This document shows positions 20,840 to 32,003 of a stretch of 64,000 nt of DNA, piece after piece. Each line of letters opens with the position of its first letter. Positions within the stretch are counted from its first letter, which is position 1. The DNA is from Miscanthus floridulus. Its lineage: Eukaryota > Streptophyta > Magnoliopsida > Poales > Poaceae. Under the pieces are notes generated by a model. The model did no database searches. It was not told where the DNA came from and worked only from the letters and a program-made list of their open reading frames with translations. The translations under genes and the position numbers were made by a program. The stretch is from the NCBI RefSeq assembly GCF_019320115.1, contig NC_089593.1, forward strand, positions 17,468,870-17,532,869, written 5' to 3'.

Positions 20840-21480
20840 CCATCCTCACGCTTTGTCCATGCACTTCCGTTGCGGAACATGCATGGGTTTTGCCGCCACA
20901 GGCTACCTCCTAGCTGTTTGCAATGCTGAGGGCCTGCTTGGCACGGCATCTCTCTGGCTCCGGCATTGGCTTTTGTGGAGAAGCCTTGCCAAATGTTTTT
21001 TTAGGAGCCGTTTCTAAAAAAAAAAAAAAAGCAGAGGAGTCAGAGTCGTTTTGAAGGAGCCATAAATTGTAGTTTCTTCAAAACGGCTCTGGCTCCTCTA
21101 GAGGAGCTCCTCAAGAGGAGCCGTGCCAAACACCCCCTGAATGTGCAGAAGCTCAAACTTGTCTCGCTGCGCTGCAAGCAGCGTCAAATCAAGGCATCGA
21201 CAGGTTAATCCTGGAGTCTGATTCTATGACCATGGTGAAGGCCTTATGCTCTGAAGCCCTTGATCGGAGCCCAGCTTCAGTTATCTACAAGGAAGTACGA
21301 GAATTGATTAACCTGTCTTTAGAGTCGGTGAACGTAGTTCATGTTCCACGGTCTTGTAATATATGTGCACATGAATTAGCTCGCTTGAGTCTTGGTTAGG
21401 ACCCGGATCAGTCGTATGTTTGGCTTGATCCTCTTTCAAGTTTTGTATCGAATCTGTTGGTTTGCGACATTGCTGAACCT
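20840..21480 (+). pseudogene. RNase H-like (RVT_3) domain fragment, split by a MITE
   Basis: The plus strand reads GYLLAVCNAE up to 20929, is interrupted by a MITE, and resumes at 21138 as AEAQTCLAALQAA, LILESDSMTMVKAL, VHVPRSCNICAHELARLSLG and a stop near 21398. The ESDS and HVPR..N..AHELAR blocks are signatures of the RNase H-like domain at the end of plant LINE ORF2 and related proteins. It lies on the opposite strand from the neighbouring LINE fragment, so it is a separate insertion. A poly(A)-like AAAAAAAG near 21522 may be its tail. Confidence 0.65.
20930..21137. mobile_element. 208-bp MITE with 3-bp TGA target duplication
   Basis: Starts GGGCCTGCTTGGCACGGC and ends GCCGTGCCAAACACCCCC, flanked by TGA at 20927-20929 and 21138-21140. 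Inner inverted blocks (GAGCCGTTTCT... and ...AACGGCTCTGGCTCC) form a second hairpin. Removing it with one TGA joins the RNase H-like frame without a shift. Confidence 0.8.
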
Positions 21481-22459
21481 CATATTATTGAATGAATGAA
21501 AGACTGAGCGTGTTTGATCAAAAAAAGAAAGGCTGCACCAAAAGCCTCCTTTTTGCCTCCACAATGCATGTTCTTTTGTGGATACACCGGCTGTTTGGCT
21601 ACCTTGTACTGTATTTGGCTCTAATAAACCTGTTCAAATCAAAATCAAATACAGTTGCAGCGAAGTTCAGATCGTTGGGATAGCCGATAGCTTTTGTGTA
21701 ACCTTCAGACTCCAGTGCCACCCAAGCAACCCAACCCCAGGCCTCGGCTCATACGGAGGTGTCTGACCCAACAAAATATGAACGAAACCTGCAGCCCACC
21801 ATGCGAAGCCTCAAGTGTTGGCGTTTCAATATATTTTCATTTTCATTCATACAAAAAAAAAACATTTCGGGTTGTGCGCCACCTCAACATGAGCTCCTTG
21901 CATTTATCTATATTTAAGAATATTTGCTATGACTGGAAGAAGAATTCCTTGTTGACAAATCACTTAACAGTTAACACTGTCACTTTCTCTATGTTGTACT
22001 TGGACTATTCTTTTCATTCGCGACCCTTCCTATTATAAAGACTACAGCAATAACTTGTGCAGCTTCGATCCAACGATGGCAGGATCAGTTTTTTATACAC
22101 ACAACATGCACGCAAATAATAGCAGTATTTAACGACACTCGCATTGTATTGTCACTAATTTGTACAAGCAGTTTCAGAAAGCCATGTTCTTGTAGTCTCT
22201 TTCAGTCTGCGTTACTCCACTGATCGAGACAATCCTTCAGGGTCGACAAAAGCTTATCACCGGGCTCGCGCGTTGATTATGACGACGACCGGCTCGTTTG
22301 GTTGGTCTCTGTGACAACTGACAAGTTAGGCCTTCGCAGATTAACTGCGATCCAATAATGTGTAGTGCCGCAGTATTGTTTTAATTTTATAGCTTTAATT
22401 TTATGGCGTTCCCAGATTAACATGCCACAAAACAATACTGTGGCGTGACGAGACTCAAA
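21481..22459. other. Intergenic, no gene identified
   Basis: Small ORFs here lack protein-like composition. A short inverted pair around 22370-22440 (GCCGCAGTATTGTTTTA / AAAACAATACTGTGGC) could be part of another MITE. Confidence 0.35.
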
Positions 22460-22479
22460 TTTCAAAAAATCATACGATG

Positions 22480-22800
22480 TTGAATGAAAATATTTTTATA
22501 TGTAAATTGTAGACCTCAATGAGATCTACACTTTATAGTTTTAATTTTTTTTATTTGAGGACAGTAAGATGCTCGAAAAAATAATATGAAATTTCAGCAC
22601 CATAATAATCGCCTACTAGCGCTTGCCGCATTAGAGCACTAATATATTATTTGTATGGAGTTAAATGAAAATACTTTTTATACCAAAGTTGTAGCTCTCA
22701 ATGAGATCTACAATTTTGTAGTTTTGAGTTTTTTCATTTGAGGACGTTAAGATGCTCAAAAAATAATATAAAATTTCAGCTTTATTTATTTAAATGTCTT
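22480..22800. repeat. Two copies of a GTAG-GATCTAC palindromic repeat
   Basis: TTGTAGACCTCAATGAGATCTACA at about 22506 and TTGTAGCTCTCAATGAGATCTACA at about 22688 are each followed by the same block (TTTTTTCATTTGAGGAC.GTAAGATGCTC.AAAAATAATAT.AAATTTCAG). The same block, inverted and direct, occurs in the foldback element at 17385-17640. Confidence 0.75.
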
Positions 22801-22829
22801 TATTAATTTAATTATATAATTAGGGGAAA

Positions 22830-24391
22830 TAACAAACATATACCAAATGTGCGCAATAAATTCTCATAAAATTGCAGTAGCTTCTAAGTGCTCACAATAG
22901 ACTACAGTAAAAATTTCATACCATTTCGACATGTATAACATCCCCTACAAAAATGAAAAGCTAACAAGGTTTATTTTAGTAAAAATAGTTAACCCTATAT
23001 GTCAAACGACAGATTATATATATTTTTAGCTTCCTACTAGTTCCATAATATTGTACAAATTTTTTCATGGCAATATGTTACTTATTTTTATCCCTATAAT
23101 TTTTCTCACAAAACACCATTTATTAATAGATAAATAGGAAGATCATATCTCAATCAAGTTTACTGTAAGTTTATTATTTTTTCTAGCTAGACCATGTCAA
23201 CACAAGACCAGCAAAATTGGAATCATAATTTTATCACGTTCCTAGCTCAAGTTACACATTTTACAAAATTGTAAACATTCAAAAAGCACTTATCTAGCTA
23301 TATTTTATTCACCTAGAAAAGTACCAAAAACAGTGTATCTCATATTTTTATAAATTATTACACTTCATAAGGAACCCAACAAAATTTGGTTCATCAAAAT
23401 TGAACATTCTTAGCTCTAGATATGATTTTCCAAAATTAGCACAAAAATATGTACAAGAAATAACAGAAACCCTAAATCGCAGTCGCTGACAGAGGGGACC
23501 CACGGGTCAGCGGACCCCACCCGTCAGTGAGCCGAAACAGGGCATGGCAGTTTGACCGGCGCTATCTCGCCGACGGCGAGCACTCCGGTGAAACCAACCC
23601 CACCTATGTGATCTACTCACTAAGCCGCATCAACTGACATAGGTGGTGGCAGCGTAGATGCAACGGAGCATGCTCGTTGCCGGCCATGGTGGCATGGCGA
23701 CGCTGCGTGGAGGTGCACCGGCCATCTCTAGCCACGGCAAGTCCAGACGAGGAGCGCACGAGCACTGTGGTGACTACATGGATCTAACGAGACGCCTAGG
23801 CTAGATGGGACACGCCGACGAGGTCTGCCCGTGTGCGCGGTGGCGCGGCGGTGAGAGCGCGCCGGCGCTGCGCGTCGTGTTCCGCACCTGCGAGGCAACC
23901 ATTTGTGGTGATGTCATGCCATGAGCTAGTACACATCCTAACCAAGCCCTAACGTGAGGAAGCAGAAGCAATGCGCATGCAAGCCGAGCAGCGGCAAGCT
24001 CGTCATGAAGGCGGCCATGGACGCCGAGCTTTCCAGCGAGGACAAGAACGACGATTTCACCCTCACTGTAGCTCGTCTGGCACTAATAACGCATCGAGGA
24101 GATAAAGGGGAACCCGGCGAAGCTAACTGCAAGATGGAGACGCAATGGCGCAGTGGAGCGGGCGCTAGGCGATGGTGGAGTGGCGCTGTGGCACGGCGGC
24201 GCTCGGTTCTTCGCGGTGAGAGCGAGAGAGGGTAGTGGAGAGGGAGAGAGTGAGCGCATGAGTCCGAAATGAGGCATGTGGGTTCTTAGATATTGCGTGC
24301 CAGCGCGTTGTGGATAGGGCCCGACGCCGGCCAGCGGTGGCCACGCGACGGCCAAGTGTTGTGCCCGGTCGGCCATGACACGGCGCGACGC
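22830..24391 (-). repeat. Continuation of a TGTAACACCC-type gypsy LTR, left of the Sirevirus insertion
   Basis: This stretch is the other side of the insertion site of the Sirevirus at 24392; with 35945-36806 it would form one LTR on the minus strand. It has a GC-rich middle (23470-24390) with a strong hairpin, GACCCACGGGTCAGCGGACC near 23498, and AT-rich outer parts. Its left end is not defined; the style changes around 22.8 kb. No gag or pol accompanies it, so it may be a solo or truncated LTR. Confidence 0.4.
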
Positions 24392-25853
24392 TGAAAGGAT
24401 CAAGATGCCCAAGAGGGGGTGAATTGGACTAATTTTAAATTTCTTTGCAATAATTAAACCCTACGGTTAACCCAATTAACCCCTTGTGCCTAGAAAGTAT
24501 TTCTATTGATCTAACACACAAAAGTTTAGCAACCTATGTTCCAATCCTACTCTAGCATGGCAATTCTATGAATGTAAATGACAAGAATTGAATTGCTCAA
24601 GGTAAATGCTCAAAGTAAAGAGAGAAGGAGGAACGCGGTGATGTTTTGTCGAGGTATCGGAGAGTCGCCACTCCCCACTAGTCCTCGTTGGAGCACCCGC
24701 GCAAGGGTGTAGCTCCCCCTTGATCCGCGCAAGGATCAAGTACTCTCTACAGGTTGATTCTTCGACACTCTGTCATGGTGAATCACCCACAACCGCTCAC
24801 AACTTGAGTTGGGTCATCCACAAGCACCGTCGGATAATCACCAAGCTCCCAATCACCACCAAGCCATCTAGGTGATGGTGATCACCAAGAGTAACAAGCA
24901 CGAACTCTCACTTAACCACGATAAGCCTAATGAGAAGGGTGGATGCACACTTTGCTACTCTTGATCTCACTAATGAGGGCTCTCTTTGGGATTCTTAAAT
25001 CTCAATCACCTCACTAGGACCTTGCTCTTCTTAGCACTCTCAAAGGTGTTTCTCAGCTATTGGAATGAGCAAAAATGCCCCCACACATGAATTGAGGAAG
25101 TATTTATAAACCCGGCTGAAAAACGAACCATTATGTGCCTCTGCGGGGTGACCGGACTCTCCGATCATGTTGATCGGACGCTCCGGTCAGTTCACCCCGA
25201 ACTCCAGTGATAAAGTTATGACCGGATGCTGGACAGCATCCGGTCAGCACAGACCGGACGCGTCCGGTCACAATTTTCCCTCTCTGGAACCTTACTGGAG
25301 TCGACCAGATGCTGGCCCTCAGTGTCCGGTCACTCACCTCTCAGCGTTCGGTCGCGCCAGACGACTTCACCTTGATCAAATGAACTGACCGGACTCTGCG
25401 CCAGCGTCCGGTCAGCATTTGACCCTCCATTCACTTCCAACTCTCAATCATACGTGAATGAAGTTTGCTCCATTAGATCTAAGGGCTATTTTGGAGCTAC
25501 CTAGTGCTAGTTTTAGCAAGTGTGCATCACACCTAACCCACTAGACTCACCTAGGTCAAGCTACCCATCCATACCCCCCTTAATAGTACGGCCAAAGGGA
25601 AAACAAAGTCCTAAACTACGCTAAGTGTCTCTTCAACACCAAACGATACTTAGAACTAGTCCATCCTTAACCTTGCCGTCCATTCTTTGAAAACCAAAAC
25701 GATTTCCATCGTAGGGGCATGACCACCATGATTACCCAATCGATCTCCATTACCATGACCTAACTTAATTGCCTCTGCAAAACACATGTTAGTCATAGTA
25801 ATCATATATTGTCATTAATCACTGAAATCCAACTCTGGGCCTAGATGCTTTCA
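24392..25853 (-). repeat. 3' LTR of the Sirevirus
   Basis: 1462 bp. It contains a cluster of CCGGAC/GTCCGG motifs at 25145-25415 and a TTTATAAATAC box on the minus strand near 25105, just downstream of the cluster, which should be the U3 core promoter. The R/U5 part ends at TGAAAGGATC (24392). Confidence 0.93.
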
Positions 25854-25870
25854 ATCTCCCCCTTTTTGGT
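25854..25870 (-). other. Polypurine tract of the Sirevirus
   Basis: Minus strand CCAAAAAGGGGGAGAT directly before the 3' LTR start (TGAAAGCATC). It primes plus-strand DNA synthesis. AGGGGGAG also recurs further upstream (near 26255-26280), as in other Sireviruses with several purine tracts. Confidence 0.88.
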
Positions 25871-26509
25871 GATTGATGACAATACTACCTCGAGTATGTG
25901 AAAGAGATGAGGTTTTTAACATGCTTGGATCATACAAGCTTTTGGCAATAAGAGCAAAAGAGTTAGGCAAGCTTATATGACCCAAGCCAACATGTTGTAC
26001 TCAAAAGATATGAAATAAGCATAAGTAAAACACGGAAGCAAAAGCAAATGAGCATAGCACAAGTGATATGATATATAAATAATTCAAAGTAGAGAGCACA
26101 CATGTCACATATCACATAAATATCTTGATCACATTAATATCATAATTATGATCACACTTAAGTAGTTCAATGCATAATAGTAAACATGAATGCATAATGT
26201 ATCACACATAAAACTCCAAATGTAATAGATAAGCTAATAAAGCTAATAGATAAACTCCCCCTAAAAATGTTGCTCCCCCTAAGGCTAACATACTCGAACC
26301 CTCTCCTCCTTTGGCGTCAAACACCAAAACCTAAGGGTCGGTCAATGGGGCTACAACGGACGAGTCAGGCGTTGAGGTGTGAGGAGCGAGCTGAAACTAT
26401 GTGCCATCATCATCTGACCCTGAGCTCTAAGTAGTCTGGCCCTCTGTAGCTGGAAGCGATGCTAAAGCAGTCTGGGTCGGATTAGGGACTAGAGCGGCTG
26501 TAGACTGTG

Positions 26510-27351
26510 CATGTACCACTAAAAGCAGGCGGCTCTAATGATGCAACAGAAGAAGGGAGCGTCTCTATAGTCCCGGTAATAGGTGCAACTGTAGAAAGAC
26601 CTAGGACATGTAGATATAGCAGAGTAGGCTACCCTATCAACTCACTAAATGTTGCTCCAAGGCTCCTAGAGACTGAAGTATCTGGCACTAGCAGCGAGGA
26701 CGTCTGAGCCGGTGTGAAGCCCGTCTAAAGAGGTGTGAACTGTGGGGCTAGTACTAGCGAGGCAAACCACTAGGACACCTACTCTGTAGGTGAAGTAAAC
26801 TATGTTGGTGGCTATCCCTGAATCTGAAGCCCACTGGGCTGTACAGCTAGAGTCATAGAAGTGGTGATAGACTGACCAAGCTAGGGTGAAGGCTATGGCG
26901 GTGGAGCTCTAATAGCTGTCACAACATGCTGCATAAACCCAAGTAGCTGCTGCTGCATGAGAACCTACTGCTGATGCATGGCCTGCTGCTGCTGCTGTAT
27001 AGCCTGCTCTGCTGTCGTTGGAACTCGTCCTACCTAGTCTAAAACTATGCAAAAGTAGCAACGGTCTCCTGAGCTTGGCAAGCCTGATCCTGCCTCATCT
27101 GCTCAAGTATGGCAAGTAGAGCGGGGTCTGTCTGCGGTGTAGGTGGAGCTGAACTGGAGCTACCTACCCCTCTCAGCATGATCTGTGGCCTCTACAACAA
27201 TGGCTGCCCTCGCTGTGTCTGCATCTGGATACTTGCGCTTCTTCGTCGCTAGCTTCTTTATCGCCTTGCCTTTTGCATCTGCAGGCTGGCGAGGCAGGGG
27301 CCTCAGATCCTCATCACCGGGACCTACTCCGACATTCTTGACACTAGCCAT
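26510..27351 (-). pseudogene. 3' ORF remnant of the Sirevirus (unknown product, Gln-rich)
   Basis: Downstream of RNase H the minus strand has an ATG at 27351 opening MASVKNVGVGPGDEDL, followed by a basic stretch (KGKAIKKLATKKRKYPDAD). After stops and a likely frame change comes a Gln-rich segment with five CAG codons in a row near 26985, then a Pro/Ser/Thr-rich segment. From about 26967 to 26629 one frame is interrupted nine times, each time by TAG. Sireviruses often carry an extra ORF in this position, sometimes called env-like; I see no signal peptide or membrane segment here that would support an envelope role. Product unknown. Confidence 0.5.
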
Positions 27352-28039
27352 CTGATAGATCTGAAAAGAATAACTATAGCTGACAAAGATCAACTGCCAA
27401 CTGTCACTTCTGAGGCTTGGCCTCGATCCGTACTCATGAGCTTGGCCCCGAGTTGATTGACAACTGCCACTGAGACCTTAGAAACACCGACTCGCTGCAC
27501 GTTAGAATAGATCGGATTTATAAATAATTACAATATATCTAAAGATGTGAAACCCTAAGAAAGCAAGCAATAGGTACGAAGTTGAATCGAGGGCTTGCTA
27601 CCTAACGAACCGGCGAATCGACGAGAAGAGGAATGAATCCGGGAACCACTGGATTGGCAATGCGAGGCTAGGGTTTGGCGAGACAATGTAGCGCTAGATC
27701 GGGCATGGATTGGGTTCTAGCAGGGCTTTGGATGCGACGCTGAAGCAGGGCAGGGGCTCGGCAAAGCTAGGGCATGGCATGGGCGGCTGAAGCAGGGCGA
27801 GCACGGTGGTGCGGGATCAGGCAGTGCTGGAGCATGGCAGCATGGGATCAGGTGGCGCTGGAGCACGGCGCGGGTGTGGACGGTTCAGGCACGGTGGCGC
27901 GGGATCAGGCGGCGTTGGAGCTTGCGGCACGACGGCGTGGGAGGATCGGCGACGCACGGGTGCGAGGAGACGCGGTGGTGCTGCGGTGGCTAGGGTAGGA
28001 GCACGGTGAAGTCGGCGTAGCGCGAGTTGGTACGGGTTA

Positions 28040-28420
28040 GGTTATGCGTGGCGACGGTTATATGGGGTCTCCCGACGAGACAGAAAAGGAAACGGAGAAG
28101 AAGTCCAGAAACCGCACGTTTCCTATTGACCGAACGCTCCGGTGGTAGCGACCGGACGCTGCCACCCAGCGTCCGATCGATTCCAGAGAGGTCCAAAACC
28201 CCTGGAATCGCGACCGGACACGTCCGATCACAACTGACCGGACGCAGCCAGAGTCCGGTCCAACCTGTCTCCATCGTCTTCGCTCGATCGGACGCAGGAA
28301 CGTCATCTGACCGAACACGAAACAACAGAGTCCGGTCACTCCATCGCAGCAGGTTCACCTCCTGTGAACTGACCGGACGCTGGACTTCAGAGTCCGGTGC
28401 AGCATCCGGTCACTCTTTTT
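28040..28420 (-). promoter_or_regulatory. Internal CGG-CCG motif cluster with TATA-like box upstream of the 3' ORF
   Basis: Between RNase H (ends 28804) and the 3' ORF (starts 27351) lies a block dense in GACCGGACGC/GCGTCCGGTC motifs (28096-28412), the same motif set as in the LTR U3 parts. On the minus strand a CATATAACC box follows at 28057-28065, then a C-rich GC-rich leader of about 500 bases. The order is that of the LTR: motif cluster, TATA-like box, leader. Confidence 0.5.
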
Positions 28421-28803
28421 TCAGCAAATCTTCAAAGTCCTTCGTGCTGCCTGTTCCCAATCAAGTCCCAACTTCAATAAGACCAAATAAACACCAATTG
28501 AGACAGATGTGAGTGACCTCTCTCAAACCCTTAAATTTTTCAAAAATATTTTTCCTTAGGCTATAATTTTTTTAAGAAAATAGGCAATAAGAGGGCAATT
28601 GAAGATAAATGACAAAGCAACATTCATGCATATGCAATGCAATACTTGAAAGTAGATCCAATTGCTTGTCAATTTTGATCCAAGGTTAAGCTTCTTCACA
28701 CGCTTTACGGAGGTTATCTTAACCATGTTAGACAAGCCCTAAGTGCATTACCATAAAGTAAACATGTTGTATATTACAATGCAATGCAAGGGACAACACA
28801 AGC

Positions 28804-30508
28804 TTATTTTCTAGAGAAGTTGCTATAATCAAGAACATTGAGCTCATTCCGCAATCGATAAAAAGTCACCTCATCTAGCGGTTTGGTGAAGATATCCGCC
28901 AATTGATCCTCGATCCTTACACCTTCTAAGCAAATATCATTCTTTGTAACATGATCTCTAAGAAAGTGATGGCGGATATCTATGTGCTTGGTGTGAGAGT
29001 GTTGAACCGGATTATTTGCAAGTTTTAACGCACTTTCATTGTCGCACAAAAGAGGTACTTTTTCTAGAACTACACCATAGTCTAGCAAAGTTTATTTCAT
29101 ATAAAGAATTTGTGCACAACAAGCACCCGCGGTAATGTATTCTGCTTCGGCGGTGGACAAAGCCACACGATTTTGTTTCTTGGAGGACCAAGACACAAGT
29201 GATCTACCAAGCAAATGACACCCTTCGGATGTGCTTTTTCTATCAACTTTGCAACCGGCATAATCCGAATCGGAATAGCCAACTAATTCAAATATAGCTC
29301 CTTTGGGATACCAAAGGCCAATGCTTGGTGTGTGCTTAAGATACCTAAGGATTCTTTTAATAGTAATTAAATGAGTTTCCTTAGGATTAGCTTAAAATCT
29401 AGCACACATACACACACTAAACATGATGTTGGGTCTAGATATGGTTAAATATAACAAGCTACCAATCATAGAGCGGTAGAGAGTTTGATCAACCATGTTA
29501 CCTCCCTCATCTAGGTCAAGACGTCCATTAGTTGGCATTGGTGTCTTGATTAGCTTACATTCATCCATCTTGAATCTCTTGAGAAGATCATTTATATATT
29601 TCTCTTGAGAGATGAAAAACCCTTCTCTCATTTGCTTGATTTGAAAACCAAGAAAGAATATAAGCTCTCCAATCATTGACATCTCGAACTCCTTCGACAT
29701 CAATTCACCAAACTCTTTGTAAGAATCTTCATTTGATGATCCAAAGATGATATCATCAACATACACTTGACAAATGAAGATATGCCCATCAAGCTTCTTG
29801 GTGAATAGTGTGGTGTCGACCTTCCCAATGGTGAAGCTCTTCTCAATGAAGAAGTGCCGAAAGCGCTCATACCAAGCTCTTGGGGCTTACTTAAGCCCAT
29901 ATAACGCCTTGGACAACCTATAAACATGATTAGGATATCTAGGGTCTTCAAACCGGGAGGTTGATCAACATAGACTAGTTCATTAATAAAGCCATTTCAT
30001 GATGTGATGCATATGCAAGGAGGATACGGATGGCTTCTAGTCTTGCAACCGATGCAAAGGTCTCTCCAAAATCCAAACCTTCAACTTGAGAGAACCCCTT
30101 TGCAACTAGTCTTGCCTTATTCCTCACAACTACGCCTTGATCACTTTGCTTGTTGCGGAACACCCACTTTATTCCAATGACTCTTGCACCTTTTGGCCGC
30201 TCTTCAAGAGTCCAAACTTCATTGCGGGTGAAGTTGTTTAACTCTTCATGCATGGCATTTGTCCAATCCGGATCTTGAAGAGCTTCTTCTACCTTAGTAG
30301 TCTCAAAGCAAGAGACAAAGGAGTGATGTGCAATAAATGAAGCAAGTTTTTGTGAGCGAGTCATTACACCCTTTGATGGACTCCCTATGATGAGATCTTG
30401 TGGATGATCGTATAGTAGAGGTGTATTTCTTCTATTGACCACTTGAGGAGGAGGTTGTGGTGCATCAACATCTTGTGCTTGTACCACCATTTGATCATGG
30501 GAGACATA
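28804..30508 (-). pseudogene. Sirevirus reverse transcriptase and RNase H
   Basis: RT copies element RNA to DNA and RNase H degrades the RNA strand. On the minus strand the RT fingers are clear ([50 protein letters not shown]). YVDDIIFGS with the catalytic Asp pair sits at about 29740-29766, then GELIFFLGFQIKQ. The RNase H part has GYSDSDYAG, STAEAEYI, LLCDNESALKLANNP, HTKHIDIRHHFLRD and the end signature LADIFTKPLDE. Between HHEMA and INELVYV, near 29990, a stretch holding the first catalytic Asp motif of RT is missing. TAA stops replace Gln codons near 29892, 29393 and 29090, and there are frame changes near 30515 and 29965. Not functional. Confidence 0.9.
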
Positions 30509-30522
30509 AGTGTCTTCATTTT

Positions 30523-31560
30523 CTACTCTTCCATCTTTTCACCATCTTGTGGCGCATTTGATGAAGAAGGTGGATTTATCACTTGTACATCATCTTCATC
30601 TTCTTGAGGCTTGATGTCTCCAACTGGAATGTTCTTCATAGCCTCCCTCAATGGTTCATCACCTACATCATCAAGATTCTCATGTGCTCCTTGGGAGCCA
30701 TTAGATTCATCAAATTCCACATCATATGTTTCTTCAACCAAGCCGGTGGCATGATTAAATACTCTATATGCTTTGGACTTTGATGAGTAACCAACAAGAA
30801 AACCAATATCACAACATCTTTGAAACTTCCCTAGGTGTTGCCGCTTCTTGTAGATGTAGCATTTGCAACCAAACACCCTAAAGAAGGAGATGTTCGGCTT
30901 CTTCCCATTGAGCAACTCATAAGGTGTCTTGCGAAGGAACTTTTGAAGGAATAGGCGGTTGGATGCATAGCATGCGGTGTTGATAGCTTCCGCCCATAGA
31001 GCTTCGGGGGTGTTGTACTCATCAAGCATTGTTCTTGCAAGAGTGATCAATGTTCGGTTCTTCCTCTCAACTACACCATTTTGTTGAGGAGTATATGTTG
31101 CGGAGACCTCATGTTTTATTCTAACTTCATCACAATAGGCTTCTATGTTTGTGTTGTCAAATTCCTTCCCATTGTCACTTCTAATCTTCTTGAGCTTTAC
31201 TTCAAATTTATTTTGTGCTCTCTTGGCAAACTTCTTGAAACAAGATGCAACTTTAGATTTATCATGAAGGAAGAATACCCATGTGTATCTTGAATAGTCA
31301 TCAACAATCACAAGATAATAAAGATTTCCTCCCAAACTCTTGTATGTTGTTGGTCCGAATAAATCCATGTGAAGGAGTTCTAGCACTCTTGTGGTTGACA
31401 TGAAAGCTTTGGTTGGATGAGTATTTGTAACTTGCTTGCCGGCTTGACATGCACTACAAAGCTTGTCCTTCTCAAACTTCACATCCTTCAATCCTCTCAC
31501 TAAATCATTTTTCATTAGCTTCTTGAGTGAGCTCATCCCAACATGAGCAAGTCTTCTATG
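30523..31560 (-). pseudogene. Sirevirus integrase
   Basis: The integrase inserts element DNA into the host chromosome. The HHCC zinc module begins HRRLAHVG and ends LCSACQAGK. The catalytic core follows with DLFGP (first Asp), RSDNGKEF (second Asp) and NGVVERKNRT (Glu), the full DDE triad. YELLNGKKPN, FFRVFGCKCY and FLVGYSSKSKAYRVFN lie in the GKGK-type C-terminal module. The 338-residue stretch from 31536 is open, but a TGA just before HRRLAH (near 31560) cuts it from the protease. The TGA sits where TGG would be expected. Confidence 0.92.
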
Positions 31561-31975
31561 TCATAGCCACCCAAGTGTTGTTTTGGTGAAAAGGCAAGTC
31601 TTCAAATTAGCATTTTCGGAGGTGAAGTCCACTAGATACAGGTTGTTGTATCTAAATCCTTTGAATATCGCTTGATCATCATCCTTCTTAGATACAACAA
31701 CTTCCTTCTCGGTAAACAAGCATTGGAAGCCAAGATCACATAATTGTCCAACGGATAGCAAGTTGAAGCTCAATGAAGCAACATATAACACATTTGAGAT
31801 AGAATGATCATTTGATATTGCCACTTTGCCCAATCCTTTAACCTTGCCCTTTGAGTTATCTCCAAATGTGATTCTTTCTTGTCCATCTACATCTTCATCT
31901 AGTGAGGTGAACATACGAGGATCATCGGTCATATATTGTGTGCAACCACTATCAATAACTCAATGACTTCCACCG
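31561..31975 (-). pseudogene. Sirevirus aspartic protease
   Basis: The protease cleaves the Gag-Pol precursor. The active-site Asp is in VIDSGCT near 31950, followed by MTDDPRMFTSL, DNSKGKVKGLGKV and a long copia-type tail with LLSVGQLCDLGF. A TGA directly before VIDSG (near 31963) and a His to Tyr change after CTQ show decay. The frame then stays open to the stop before integrase. Confidence 0.85.
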
Positions 31976-32003
31976 GTCTTGTAGTTTACCTACACACAAG
32001 AGA

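Noticed and set aside
22929..22950. ACATCCCCT as the left target-site copy matching 36807
   Set aside because: The match (ACATCCCCT in both) is suggestive, but no LTR end with TG is present beside it, so it cannot be used as a border.
26510..27351. Calling the Sirevirus 3' ORF an envelope gene
   Set aside because: No signal peptide, membrane segment or Cys pattern is visible; only its position matches env-like ORFs.
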